Assembly: GCA_029215795.1 (NCBI GenBank) | Contig: JARDYH010000004.1 | Location: 28,214,001 to 28,278,000, forward strand | Reading direction: 5' to 3' | DNA: 64,000 nucleotides | Source: Anniella stebbinsi | Taxonomy: Eukaryota > Chordata > Lepidosauria > Squamata > Anniellidae | Shown: positions 20,885 through 32,379 of the stretch, in pieces | Numbering within the stretch: the first letter of the stretch is position 1 | How the letters are laid out: every line of letters starts with the position of its first letter | Made by a program: the position numbers and the translations under genes | The notes under the pieces: generated by a model | Database searches by the model: none | The model's input: the letters and a program-made list of their open reading frames with translations, nothing else | What the model was told of the DNA's origin: nothing

Positions 20885-21332
20885 GACCAAAGAAAAGGCC
20901 GAAGTGCTGAATTCCTACTTTGGCTCAGTGTTCTCTCAAAAGCGGGTCTATGATCCCCCTGGAAAAAGTGTACAAGCTGATGGGGCAGGATTGCAGTTTG
21001 AGATTGATAAACAAATGATCAAGGAACACCTAATTTCTTTGAATGAGTTCAAATCTCCAGAGCCCGACAAACTGCATCCTAGATTAATAAAGGAACTGGC
21101 AGAAGAACTGTCAGAACCACTGTCTATTATCTTTGCGAAATCATGGAAGACAGGTGAAGTGCCGGACGACTGGAGGAGGGCTAATGTTGTCCCTATCTTC
21201 AAAAAGGGCAAAAAGGAGGAACCTGGGAACTACAGACCAGTCAGTCTGACATCCATCCCTGGGAAGTTTTTGGAGCAGATTATAAAGAAGTCAGTCTGTA
21301 AACACCTTGAAAAACAATGCAGTGATTACTAG
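20885..21332 (+). pseudogene. CR1 reverse transcriptase fragment, N-terminal part
   Basis: Open frame of ~148 CR1 codons ending at a premature stop (21330-21332). Motifs seen: 'KAEVLNSYFGSVFS', 'FKSPEPDKLHPRLIKELA', 'DDWRRANVVPIFKKGKKEE', 'NYRPVSLTSIPGKFLEQI' (RT block 0-2 region). The reading continues in another frame after 21335 with 'FSKAFDKVPHDILI'. Confidence 0.85.
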
Positions 21333-21567
21333 AAGCCAGCATGGATTTGTCAAGAACAAATCCTGTCAGACTAATCTGATCTCATTTTTTGATCGGATAA
21401 CCTCCCTTGTGGACTGTGGGAATGCTGTGGATATAGTATAACTTGACTTCAGCAAAGCTTTTGACAAAGTGCCCCATGACATTCTGATTAAGAAACTAGT
21501 GAAAAGTGGTCTAGATGAAACAACTGTTAGGTGGATCCACAGTTAGCTACAGAATCGGACTCAAAGA

Positions 21568-22076
21568 GTGCTTATCAATGGTACCCTTTCACACTGGGGG
21601 GGGGTAACGAGCGGGGTACCGCAGGGCTCAGTCCTGGGCCCAGTGCTCTTCAACATTTTCATTAATTATTTGGATGAGGAGGTGCAGGGAATGCTTATCA
21701 AATTTACAGATGACACAAAATTGGGTAGGATCGCTAATACACTGGAAGACAGAAACAAACTCCAAAGTGATCTTGATAGACTGGAGCGCTGGGCTGAAAA
21801 CAACAGAATGAAATTTAATAGGGATAAATGCCAAGGTTTACACCTAGGAAAAAGAAACCAAATGCACAGTTACAAGATGGGGGATACTTGGGTAATCAAT
21901 ACTACAAGTGAGAAGGATCTTGGAATTGTTGTAGATTACAAGCTGAATATGAGCCAACAGTGTGATGTGGCTGCAAAAAATGCAAATGCTATTTTGGGCT
22001 GCATTAATAGAAGTATAGCTTCCAAATCGCGTGAGGTACTGGTTCGCCTCTGCTCGGCACTGGATAGGCCCCCCCC
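21568..22076 (+). pseudogene. CR1 reverse transcriptase fragment, catalytic part
   Basis: Contains 'SGVPQGSVLGPVLFNIFINYL' (block B), 'KFTDDTKLG' at the catalytic site, 'RLERWAENNRMKFNRDKC' and 'LGIVVDYKLNMSQQCDVAAK'. A in the usual F(A/V)DD is T here. The frame is cut by the L1 insertion at 22073. Confidence 0.88.
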
Positions 22077-23141
22077 TCTCTTATTTTCAACATATAATAC
22101 AACATAATCATAAAAATTAATATACTAACATAACCTTAACAAACCCCCAGTGCTCCCCTAACCCATTGAGACCTTCTTTTATTATATTATATTATACATT
22201 CTTCCAAAATTGTAAAGAATCTTTTAAATGTGTACAACCTTTCCCCTTTATTAATACAAAGTCTAAAAATTGCCCCTATATATTTTCAAAATCATTCTTC
22301 TTAGATAATCCCCTCTTTACTTTTATATTACATGTTAATTTATCATTAATCGCAATATCCCATACTTCTTTATACCATTCTTCTATTCTGAAATTTCCTT
22401 GTATTTTCTAATTCTTAGCTATCATTAATCTGGCGGGTGTCAGGAGGTTGTTAATCAAATCCTTCATATTTTGATTCCCAAATTCGTTATAAAAAATTGA
22501 AAGTAAAGCCAAATTTGGACTTGCTTCCACATTGCTTCCCATTATTTCACTTATTTCTTTAAAAACCCTTTCCCAAAATTTTTGTACATACTCACATGTC
22601 CACCACATATGAAAATATGTTCCAACCTCCTGACATCCCCTCCAACATATCTTCGAAATTTTCTTATCTATCTGATGTAATCTTACTGGTGTTAAACACC
22701 ACCTCCAAATTATTTTGTAATAATTCTCTTTTATCCTAACTGATAATAACTTTAGCATTCTTGATTCCCATATCCTCCCTCAGTTGTAATCACTAATTTG
22801 TTTTGTTAAATCATCTTCCCATATTGTTTTAAGAGAATCCTGTTGGTCTCCATCCTCTATCAGTATTTTATATATTTCACTTATCATACCTATTTGACTT
22901 TTATTTTCCCCCTCCTTTTCTCTTGATTCTATTAAATTTTCAAATCTTGTATTATCTTTGCAATCCTTATTTTTCTTTTTCCAATCCTGTGTCCATTGTT
23001 CCAATTGTATACATTTGAACCAGGAGATCTTTTGTCCTCTTAATACTTATTCTATTTGCTCCTTATTAGACATTCTCTTCAACCAATCTTTCACTTTAAT
23101 AATTTTCTGTCCCCTCAATACCCCTTCCATATCTCTTCTTA

Positions 23142-23710
23142 GGGCGGATCTACACACGAGTTTTTTGACGTTTTATAAGGGTTATGAAAACTCTTTGGGC
23201 CACATGACGCACTCCCTATAACGTTGTATATCTGAGGTTTTTTAAAACTGCCTTCAGTTATATACAACGGTTTCACTTTTAATACATCGTTTTAAGTAAA
23301 AGAATGTGTCCTTCCTTACTGTTTCTGATTCATGGGGGCAGTGCTTCCTTTACTGGTGCCCAAATGCTGAGCAGTTGATTGGTGGGGAAGAAACAGGAAG
23401 TGGACCAGTGAACTACAACACCCACAATTCTTAGCCCTATACTCGCTAGGGAATGACAGAGGAACTAAGAAGGAAGTGTGTAACTGAACTACAACCCCCA
23501 CAATGCCTTGCCCTAAATTCATTGAAAAACGAAAGAGAAAGAGACAGGGCAGAACAATGTGTGAACGTACACACCGCTTTAAAGACTGAAGACTGTTTCT
23601 CCTGTAACGTGAATACTCAGTAATGTGGCCTAAGACGTTTTAGAACACACCTATTTGGAACGTTTTAAAATACAATTTAAAACGTTCCAAAGGACTGTGT
23701 GGATTCCCCC
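23142..23710. mobile_element. PIF/Harbinger-like element inside the L1 (569 bp)
   Basis: Flanked by TTA on both sides (23139-23141, 23711-23713), the Harbinger-type target duplication. Terminal repeats GGGCGGATCTACACACGAG and complement of CTGTGTGGATTCCCCC. Inner arms 'aacgtttt..' repeat. Contains two diverged copies of 'actacaacccccacaatgcc tt' type. Removing it joins L1 coding sequence. Confidence 0.8.
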
Positions 23711-24199
23711 TTAGATTCCCTGGGAAATTCTCCAGTAATACAACTGGAGTCAGAGGAGAGATTCCTGGTGCTAATTTTTTTATATACTTCCCCCAAATCT
23801 CTACAATGTTTTTTAAAAGGGGATTTTCCATTTCCTTCAATTGTTTCTTTTGTATTTTGCTAAAAAATATATTTTGTAATTCTAACTCTATATCTCCTGT
23901 CTGTGTCTCCAACCATTCTAAATTGTCTTTTCCTACTATACTATTTATAACATGTCTTAATTGATTAGCTATGTAATACATCTTTATATTTGGAAGTCCT
24001 AACCCTCCTTTCTTTTGTATCTTATACCATTTCCCTTTATTAATCCTTGCTTATCTCCATTACAATAATTATTTATCATACTTTGACAACTCTTTCTTTC
24101 TACTTCCGTTATTTTAATTGGTAACATTCTAAACAAAAAAAATATCTTCGGTAATATCTTTATTTTAATAACCACTATTCTACCAAACCATGAATGCTT

Positions 24200-24814
24200 T
24201 CACTTCCTATAAGCCTCTAATTCTTTCATTATCTGTTTCTTCAAGGTATTAAAATTTATTTCTTCTAACTTTTCTAAATCTTTCATAATATTAACTCCTA
24301 AATAGCGCACTATATTTTTAATCTTAAAACCTAATTTTATACTACACTCCTCCCTTTCCTCTTTATTATAATTAAATAACATCATTTCGGATTTTCCCCA
24401 ATTTACTTGTAATCCTGTAATCTCCCCAAATTCTCTCAAATGTTGCTTTATCTCCTCCAAACTCTCCATTGGATTTTCTAATGTCATTAATGTATCATCC
24501 GCAAACATATTAATTTTTATCTTTTCTTTTCCTCCTATCCCTTTTAATCTCCCATCTTCCCTAATAACATTTGCCAAAATTTCTATAACTATTGCAAATA
24601 ATATCGGGGAGGGTGGACACCCTTGTCTAGTACCTCGAGCTAAGGTAATCTGTTGTGTTAACCCATCATTAACCATTACCACTGCTTTGTTATTTACGTA
24701 TAACTGATTGATAACTCCTATAAATTTATCTCCAAACCCAAATGTTTTTATAATTGTTGTTAATGCTGGCCATTCCACACAGTCAAAGGCTTTAAAAATA
24801 TCTAATGCTATCAA
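24200..24814 (-). pseudogene. L1 ORF2 reverse transcriptase core
   Basis: Uninterrupted 204 codons: 'ALDIFKAFDCVEWP' (block A), 'ARGTRQGCPPSPILFAIVIE' (block B), 'NMFADDTLMTLENP' (block C catalytic FADD intact) and 'GLQVNWGKSEMM' (block D). Block content is L1-clade. A stop separates it from the upstream piece at 24836-25738, so no full ORF2 remains. Confidence 0.9.
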
Positions 24815-24835
24815 CTCTGCTTTTATATTCCTTTT

Positions 24836-25690
24836 TTAAATAACATTTATTATATTCAATACTCTCCCAATTAAATTAGGCATTCGCCTCTCTGGAATAA
24901 ATCCACATTGATCCTTTTTTATATATTTATTTATGAAAGTATTCATTCTTGTTGCCATAATTGCCGTAAAAAAAATTGAATCTTGATTTATTAAAGATAT
25001 AGGTCTATAAGAAGTTGGGTCTGTTAAATCCTTATCCGGTTTCGGGATTAATATAATCAAAGAATGTTCCCATGATGGTGGGGTCTTCCCTCCCTCTAAT
25101 ATATTATTGTATAATACTTTCAGTCTCGGTACCAATAGCTCTCTAGATTTCCCTCCTTTTAATTTATCAATAATTTCTTCTATTTCATTTTCCCTCACTA
25201 AACCTTCCATATAATCCCTATCTTTCCCTTGTAACCTTACTTTCCAATTCATCTCTACATACTCCACTATCCTTGCCTGTGGACACACTTCTGATGCATA
25301 TAATTTCTGATAAAATTCTTGAAATATGTTTAATTTATCTTTCATTAAATTACAGCTTTTCCCTGTTTTGTCTTTAATTGTCCCTATCATATTCTTTGCC
25401 TTCTTCGACTGCTTGGACCTGGCCAGCATTTTAAAATTTTTATTACTATATTCAAAAAAATCCCTTTTCAGATATATCAGTACTTTCTGCACTCTCTCTA
25501 AATCCGCTTCCTCGAGTTCCTGCTTTTTAGCTTGAAGTTGAGCGTATATTCGTTTATCTTTAGTTATTCTCAATTGTTCCTCTAAATTCCTAACCTCCTT
25601 TTCAATCTTTTTACTTTGTGCTTCTTGTTGTCTTCTTAAATTACATGATTCTCTAATACATATCCCTCTTACTACCGCTTTCATTGTGTC
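24836..25690 (-). pseudogene. L1 ORF2 pre-RT segment
   Basis: A ~285-codon open stretch with a Lys/Glu-rich helical region ('KKIEKEVRNLEEQLRI'), 'YQKLYASEV' and RT entry 'PSWEHSLIILIPKPDKD ... SYRPISL'. 'KDQCGFIPERRMPNLIGR' follows. The first ~17 codons of the longer reading frame come from CR1 antisense, an accidental junction. Confidence 0.85.
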
Positions 25691-26245
25691 CCAGTTAGGC
25701 CCCATCTTGAGTATTGTGTCCAGTTCTGGGCACCACACTTCAAGAAGGATGCAGACAAGCTGGAGCGTGTTCAGAGAAGGGCAATGAGGATAATTAGGGG
25801 TCTGGAAACAAAGCCCTATGAGGAGAGATTGAAAGAGCTAGGCATGTTTAGCCTGGAGAAGATAAGATTGAGGGGGAGACATGATAGCACTCTTCAAATA
25901 CTTGAAAGGTTGTCACATAGAGGTGAGCCAGGATCTCTTCTCGATCAACCCAGAATGCAGGACACAGAATAATGGGCTCAAGTTACAGGAAGCCAGATTC
26001 TGTCTGGACATCAGGAAAAACTTCTTGACTGTTAGAGTAATATGACAATGGAACCAATTACCTAGGGATGTGGTGGGCTCTCCCACATTAGAGGCATTCA
26101 AGAGGCAGCTGGACAACCATCTGTCAGGGATGCTTTAAGGTAGATTCCTGCATTGAGCAGAGGGGGTTGGACACGATGGCCTTATAGGCCCCTGCCAACT
26201 CTACTATTCTGTGATTCTGTGATTCTATGATTCTATGATTATAGG

Positions 26246-27000
26246 ATCTGTAATCCAAAGCACAGGGTTACGGAAGGCTGCTGTAGAGCTTTGGAGTTCA
26301 AAGAAATGTGAAGTTCCCAAAGGAGACCAAGGAGGGTAGCAATATTCCACATGTTCATTGGAATTTGAGGCCTGTGGAAGCTAGCACCCATTCTGAGATA
26401 GAGTTGTTTGAACTCCATCTCTGATGTAGTGTTCAAATAGCTAAACAGAAATTACTTAGAAAGTTGCTTCCACTTTCCTAATCGATTGAACCTCTGTGAC
26501 AGAAAGGCCAGCCTTTTAAGACCAGTTAGCTATTATGAAAAAGGGACTAAGCTAGATAAGTAGATTGAGTGGAAGAACCCAAGGATGTTAATTCCTAGCA
26601 GGGTCCCCCGAGTCCCAGACACTGTAGATGGTGCTGTTGATCCACATCAGAATTTATTTTATCCCGCCCTTTAGCCAAAAAAGGCTCTCAAGGCGGCTTA
26701 CAAAAAAATATTTCTAAGACAGTCCCTGCCCACAGGCTTATAATCTAAAAAAACATGACACAGAAGTAAAGAGGATTGGGAGGGAGGAGGGAAAGCAAAT
26801 TTAGGCACTAGATTCTTAGTTGCAAAGTTCAGCAGTTGCTTCCCTTCCCTCTCCCTCTAATAGCCTCATACAGATCCAGGCACAATGCCTGGCTGCTGCT
26901 TCCTTTCCCACTGATGGCCTCAGCAGTGGCAATTGGTAGCTGAAGGGAGGGGGCTCTCAGCTGGATCTGGATCCAGGCACGAATGCAAGTTTCTTCAAAG
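26246..27000. other. Intergenic, one LINE/SINE tail fragment
   Basis: No gene. At 26655-26780 'tttattttatcccgcccttt agcc ... ggctctcaaggcggcttaca' is a common reptile retroposon tail in antisense orientation. The rest is not identified. Confidence 0.5.
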
Positions 27001-27314
27001 TAGGGATGTCAGAGAAATCTGCAACCTTTGGGAATGTTGTGCAAATTTTGTCATAGAAAAATCCCCCCCCCCCACAAAAAAGTACCCCGGTCCAAAATGC
27101 ACATTTCCACCCATAGGATAAAGCATGAAAATGTGCATTTGTGGGGAATTTGTGCATTTGCGCACATACGGATTTGCGAATACCCACATTTGTGCAAATA
27201 CGGAAACTACAAAAAAAATCCAATTCCGTTGATGGGCGGATGATGGAACAAATGGTGCCTGACAATCCATGAAACACAGATGGAAGGGATTTTGCACAGT
27301 CTGTACATCCCTTA
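27001..27314. mobile_element. hAT-like element with TAGGGATGT end (~314 bp)
   Basis: Left TAGGGATGTC and right ACATCCCTTA are inverted. Internal 'tgcacatttccacccatagg' and repeated 'tgtgcatttg(t/c)g(g/c)' sections suggest folding. No matching 8-bp flank was found, so confidence is moderate. ORFs on both strands are artefacts. Confidence 0.5.
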
Positions 27315-27703
27315 CATTTTTAACTCCTCGGCCTCCCAGGGATCAAATTTATAAACTGCAACTTGTTTTGTTGTTGTTGTTTTGGTTTACTTGCCTCAGT
27401 TGCCACCCTAAATTGGAAAGCCTATTTGACCGTTGACTTGCCACATAGCTCACACACCAGGAGTCTATCATAACAGCTGCAGATTTACTTCAACATAATA
27501 AGCAAAAGGGGGGGGGGGAAGAGGAGAGAAGAAATTCTTGCTCTCACCTGCCTCAAAGAGCAGCACTAAATCTAATGGGCTTGTGTTACAGGAAGGTAGA
27601 TTTTGGTTGAACATTCAGAGAAGCCTCACAAAGGTTTTTTTTTAAAAAAAAGCAGTTCAACAATGTAATCTCTTCCAATATACAAGTAACAGAGTTTTCC
27701 GGA

Positions 27704-28262
27704 GAGACCATAGCTCAGTGGTAGAACACATTTTATTTATTTATTACATTTCTATACCGCACAATAGGTGAAGCTCTCTGGGCAGTTCACAGCAATTAAA
27801 AGCCGTAAAACACAAGACGATAAAATGAAATATAAACATTTCAAAGTTTAAAACTACAGTATAAACTAAAAATAAAAACCAAATAGAACCTAGTTGCAGT
27901 GCAAAGATTTAAAATATAATACCAGAGTTGAAACAGAAACTGAAAAACTAAAATGTCTGGGAAAATAAAAAGGCGGTTGCCTAGTGCTGAAACAAGCACA
28001 ATGTAGGCGCCAAGCGAACCTCTCTGGGAAGCTCATTCCACAACCGGGGTGCCACAGCAGAAAAGACCCTTTTCTTGGTAGCCACCCACCTCACTTCCTG
28101 TGCATACAGAAGTTCCCAGGTTCAGTCCCTGGCATTCCCAATTAAAAGAAACAGGTGAAGGGGAAACCTCTGCTTGAGACTGGAGACTTCTTAGGACTTG
28201 CTGCCTATCAGAATGAACGATATGAGGCTACTCTGAACTGAAATAAGGCAACTTCCTGTGAT
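27704..28262 (+). mobile_element. tRNA-derived SINE split by an L2-type tail
   Basis: The A-box part 'accatagctcagtggtagaa' (27709-27728) and the B-box part 'ggttcagtccctggcattcc' (about 28119) belong to one SINE, as at 3046. About 365 bp of antisense LINE 3' end (27731-28090) separates them. The SINE therefore predates that LINE copy. Confidence 0.75.
27731..28090 (-). mobile_element. L2-type LINE 3' end, antisense
   Basis: Starts 'ttttatttatttattacatt tctataccgc' (complement of the tail) and contains 'ctctctgggaagctcattcc ac' and 'gtgccacagcagaaaagacc c', the complement of the RAFSVAAP/LWNSLP coding stretch. Confidence 0.75.
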
Positions 28263-28314
28263 CTTATGCAGCTTTGCATGCACTAATACTGCTTCTCCCT
28301 TCTCTCAAAGGTTT

Positions 28315-28445
28315 ACCCAGAATTATGGGCAAAAAAAGGAGAGAAACGAGTTCTCAGAATGCTAAAATACTTTATTTCCAAGCCCAACACGTTTCGGCCT
28401 ATGTTGTTTTTGAAGGCCTTCTTCAGGGGGTTGATAAGAGATGTC
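28315..28445 (-). mobile_element. Penelope-like retroelement end with hammerhead-like motif
   Basis: The minus strand reads CCCC-CTGAAGAAGGCC (28430-28414), a spacer, GGCCGAAAC then GTGTTGGGC (to 28382), followed by AATAAAGTATTTTAGCATTC. This matches a minimal hammerhead layout: stem I CCC/GGG, core CUGA-N-GA, stem II GGCC/GGCC, core GAAA, tiny stem III and GUU. The same repeat is at 58993-59369. The Penelope link comes from family knowledge (these elements carry hammerheads), not from any coding sequence here. Confidence 0.45.
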
Positions 28446-28459
28446 TGCAGAAATACTCT

Positions 28460-29940
28460 TAACAGGATGATAGTCTCCTACGATAATTACTGGCGACTGT
28501 ATGTGTTTGTTGGACATGTGTTTATCATGAGGATATCAAAACAGAAAATAACTCTCACCTTCATTAGAATGTAATATGTGTACATATATAACTTTAGTTA
28601 TACACTCTTGTTTCTATGTCATGTACATTTATCCTGTTGCTATGTTCTTTGGCTTCCTGCAACAAACATCAAATTTGTAAAACATAAATTTGACCAGGAC
28701 CACCCAGTAAGTCTCATGACTAACAGAGACCAGATCTAAAATACATGAGTCTCTTGAATCCAAATCCCAAAAGCCATCATCTGTACCATATTGTCTCTTC
28801 TGCAGCCCACTGTCTCCCAGGTTCCCATCCACCCATGTGTACTTTTATATCTTTTAAGTATTTATGTTCTTGGACCAAAAGGCCCCTAGCTCCCTTAGAG
28901 ACAAAAGTGAACATTATTTTTGATGCCTGAAAACAAAAGAGTGCACTGTACTGCTCCAATGAATCCCATAATAATGCTTGAGTATATCATGTGTTTCTAA
29001 TTAGATCAGATTAGGTGACGAAGCCACAGAAATTAATACAGAATGCCTGATCTCAAAAATATAAGTTGTCTGAAAATAAGTATGTCCTAAAATACTTCTT
29101 TGCAGAGGACATCTCTCCAGCTTACCTTGTAAGGGCATGTAAGTGGGTGACAATAGTATGTTATTTCCATTTATAATGAAGTACTGAACAGATCCGGCTT
29201 CTCATGGGTTGGAAAAGCCCTTCGTTTGATACAGCGAAGGCGTCAAGCAAATCTAGAAAGCTGTCAGAGTCAGACACATTGTGTCTGCCCCATCTCAGTG
29301 AAGCCATGCCTGTTGGCACCCCAGGCACAGCCCCTGCCATGCTGCGCCCTTAGAATCCCTTGAAGGAGGGGGTCTGCCCTCTCCATTTCCCTGGGGGAGG
29401 GGCTTTCCAATAGAAGGGGGAGGGGCAAGCATATTCTGCTGTCCCCTATCCTTCTAATTTCCCCGGCTTCAAATTGAACGGCTCGAGATGTTACTGCAGG
29501 GCTTCAACCATAAAGACATTTTAATTAATTGAGGGCACAATCCTATTGGTTACTCAATGCTTGTAAGCCTCCAAATTCAGAGGTTTATGGGTATCCAATG
29601 CAGAGCGGAGCTTGTCTCCACCACACTTCTCACTCTACTAGTTGGGCTTTTTTGCCCTTCTAGCTAAGGCATCTTGGAAGGGGAGAGAAGGAGACTGGAG
29701 AGGGTCGCCTTTGCAACCTTGAAGAGGCAGCCAGCGTGGTTCTCTCTGCACTGGCTGTGAGGGAGAGGAGAGTGCAGATCCCCAGTTTTTGGTTGGAGTG
29801 TTGACTCTGACCTCAGAGATGGGAATCCAAAATAGCCTATGCCCCCCCGATGCTGTCTTTAGGCCATAGGATTGCTCCCTAATGCATTTTAAAACCAATA
29901 TAACCTGAGATGTACAACCTAAGGGTCCCCTTAATATGCA
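28460..29940. other. Intergenic stretch, no gene seen
   Basis: Only small ORFs lacking domains. No repeat family recognised by eye apart from A/T-rich patches. Confidence 0.45.
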
Positions 29941-29949
29941 TGCCAAGTG

Positions 29950-30360
29950 TCAGGTCTCTTGGGGGCTGTCTACATACAAGGAAAGCCCCATGGTGGCTGT
30001 GGATCTGTGCCCCTTCGGCCACAGTGGGGCTTCCCCATGATGCTCTGATTTGAAAAAGTTGGGGACTTACCCCGACTTTTTCAAAAGGAGCAACGTCAAC
30101 ATGGCAATTCCACTGTGTAATGTCACTCTGTGACCAATCCAGGCCCAACCCAGAGGCGGAGCCTGGTGGAAGGTGACCAGTGGTTGCCTTCCACCAGAAA
30201 GAGGCCAGGGATGGCTCCGGGACCCGGATGGCCACCCAGAAAGCCCATGCTCCCTCCTCAGCATTGGGATTACCCAACACCACAGCAGGTGAGGGAAAGC
30301 GTGGGGTTGAGGAGGGAGGCAGCACCAACGTGGCACCATGAAAACAGCTCCTAGTTTCAC
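29950..30360. repeat. Unclassified GC-rich dispersed-type sequence
   Basis: Begins GGGGGCTGTCTACATACAAG, reminiscent of the Harbinger-like ends elsewhere in the window, and has an inner inverted pair 'ccccatggtggctgtgg'/'ccacagtggggcttcc'. The overlapping long minus ORFs (29879-30328, 30067-30405) show no recognised domain. Confidence 0.3.
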
Positions 30361-30736
30361 AGTCTCAGTGCCATGGTTATGATGGGCAGACAGAGAGATG
30401 CCCATCCTCTTTTATTATTATAGATTACTGCACTGATTGAGGACAGTTTCAATGGCACAAGAGAGACATCTATTGATTATACTCAGGGATGGCATCTTTG
30501 GGCACCTGCCAAGGCAGTGAGAGAGTCGCTGATGGGGCACACTCTGGAGCAACCACCCCCTATCTTTCCTTTGTCACATGTGACCAGAAGACTCAGCTGT
30601 GAAGCTCTTGCAAGACCCACATGAACTCCCCCAAAAGCCCTGTGAGGTCTTGCGAGGCCTGCAGCTGCTTCTTCCAGCTGTGTGGCTCTCCAAAGAGCCA
30701 ACACAGTGGCAGGCAGTGGTGGTAAAAGGTAAGGGG

Positions 30737-30962
30737 ATGAGCCAGGGTGGCGTAGTGGTCAGAGAGTTGGACTGGGAGTCGGGAGATCCAGGTTTTAGTC
30801 CCCACTTGGCCATGGAAGCCCAATGGGTGACTTTGGACCAGTCACAGACTCTCAGCCCAACCTATCTCACAGGGTTGCTGTTGTGAGGATAAAATGGGGA
30901 GGTGAAGGAGGATTATGTATGGAGGAAAAAAGGTGGGATATAAATGTAATAATAAATAAAAT
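30737..30962 (+). mobile_element. Sauria-type SINE, near full length
   Basis: Order seen: A box 'ggtggcgtagtggtcagag' (from 30747), B box region 'ccaggttttagtccccact' (30788-30806; the usual TTCGA is mutated to TTTTA), body 'ggccatggaagcccaatggg tgactttgg', 'cctatctcacagggttgctg ttgtgaggataaaatgggga' and tail 'aaggtgggatataaatgtaa taataaataaa'. This SINE family is known from squamates and is the best clue to the organism. Confidence 0.9.
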
Positions 30963-31294
30963 GAAATATATATATTTTAAAATAATCTTCTCTCCCACCT
31001 CAAGCGATGAGAATCCTTGTGCTGGGGCTAGGGAAGGCTGCTGTAGAGGGAGAGGAATAGCTAACAGCTGGATTCATATGAAGAAAAACAAATGCTGAAG
31101 AATATTGCCAGAGCTGACGACCTTCAGTGCCTTAGCGCAATGTTGACCCCACCCGCCTTGATGTTTCCTGTACGTTCAAAACCTATAACATAGATATGGG
31201 GGAAATGTCACTATCTTGTGTATCGAAATTGTTTTGCAGCAGAGAACAGAGAGATCCTTTTGGGAAAAACACACACACACACAATATGTTGAAC

Positions 31295-31565
31295 CTCTTT
31301 CAGCCTGTGGGCCAAATTCCATTTCAGAGAATCTCCCGGGAAAGGAAGGTCATATTCCAATAGTGGGCGGAGCCAAAAGCAAATTAGGGCAGGGCCAAAA
31401 CACCAGCATATGGTAGCTTAAAGATCTTACTGCACATCACTAAGCCTTAGGAGAAGCATTTGGACCTTTTGGAAGGGGGGGGGAACTGCACAAAAGCTGG
31501 GAAACCAGCAAATTACTGGTGGTCATGGGCAAATGAGGCATGAGCTTCTGCACCTCTGGACTGGA
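31295..31565. repeat. Dispersed repeat D
   Basis: 'Gcttaaagatcttactgcac ... taagccttaggagaagcatt tgg ... ctgcacaaaagctgggaaac cagcaa' recurs in diverged form at 40262-40530 and 63487-63852. Class unknown. Confidence 0.55.
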
Positions 31566-32370
31566 TAGACCTTTGGTCAGATGCACTCTTTGGAGCTTTC
31601 ATACCTTAAACTTTACACTGCTAGTGGCTTTGCCAGATAGCTTGGTATATCTATCGCTTCCTTGCATTTGCTGGTTGAGCTGAAATCCTGAGGCTCTTCT
31701 TTGAGATCTCAGGCCAGCTGGCTTACGTTCATGAGAATTTAAAGCAAGTCCAAACAACCCATCACCAAAACCTGTAAATGTTTATTGGGTTGCTATCATT
31801 ATCCGACATGAAAAGAAGGCCTGGTTTCTTTCGCACACGTCAAAGGAGGGTCTGCTGCACACAGACCCTCTGCTTCATGGAATGAATTTTCATCCTATTT
31901 CCAAACAGTTTTTTTCAAAAAGATTTTGGCAAGGATTACAAGTCCAGCTAGCTTTCATCATGGCACCACTACAGACTGTCCCAACTCAGCTGCTGAAATA
32001 AACCATTTTTGCAACTTCATCTGAACTCTTCGAGTGATCTGAAATGGGGAAAATCAAATAAAGATGAACATGAACATTGAGTGTTGTGAAATTTGCCTGG
32101 TTACACAATAAGTATGTATCCTTTGAGGCGACCCAGCCTTATTCATGCGCAAGGAGGCCTTTCTCAAACATTTCACTGCAATTGATTTTAGCCTTTCTTT
32201 TTCTATTGAGATCATCTTGAGATGGGGTAGACTAGGGGCCTCGCCTGGTGGAGACTAAAACCTCAAGTCATTGACTGAAGAAAGTAGAGATGATCAGATA
32301 GCTTCCATTCTACTGAACTGGAAAATTCTGGTATCGCCCATCAGTTGCAGACATCATGAAGAGAAGGGTG
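31566..32370. other. Intergenic stretch, no gene seen
   Basis: No domain-bearing ORF and no repeat family recognised. Confidence 0.45.
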
Positions 32371-32379
32371 GCTTTCAAT

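Larger units (their letters stand above)
22073..25690 (-). mobile_element. L1 LINE, antisense, 5'-truncated, inside CR1
   Basis: The minus strand carries L1-type ORF2 in pieces: coiled/pre-RT region and RT block 1 'LIILIPKPDKDLTDPTSYRPISL' (24836-25738), RT core 'GTRQGCPPSPILFAIVIEIL' and 'FADDTL' (24200-24814), then the C-terminal 'WWTCEYVQKFW' region (22408-22758). The endonuclease domain is absent. Flanks 'actggataggcccc' (22059-22072) and 'ccagttaggcccc' (25691-25703) are a ~13-bp target duplication from CR1 sequence. Confidence 0.88.
20100..26245 (+). mobile_element. CR1 LINE (sense), broken by nested insertions
   Basis: CR1 segments are 20100-20534, 20885-22072 and 25691-26245. They encode the pre-RT region ('KAFFRYVNSKRQRKE'), RT blocks ('DDWRRANVVPIFKKG', 'NYRPVSLTSIPGK', 'GVPQGSVLGPVLFNIF', 'FTDDTK' where active elements have FADDT), the DLGIVVDYKLNMSQQC region, and the C-terminus after the L1. 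The 3' end has the octamer-like TGATTCTA tail near 26205-26240, typical of CR1. Internal stops (e.g. after 21330 and near 21438) show it is dead. The endonuclease domain is missing. Confidence 0.9.

Noticed and set aside
24836..25738. 300-aa ORF as a host gene
   Set aside because: It is L1 ORF2 with RT block motifs, 5' truncated; its first codons come from antisense CR1.
30067..30405. Pair of long minus ORFs near 30 kb
   Set aside because: They overlap in different frames and have no recognisable domain; the region looks like a dispersed GC-rich repeat.
30737..30830. tRNA gene
   Set aside because: A and B boxes are present but the body and tail are those of a SINE, and no full cloverleaf is formed.
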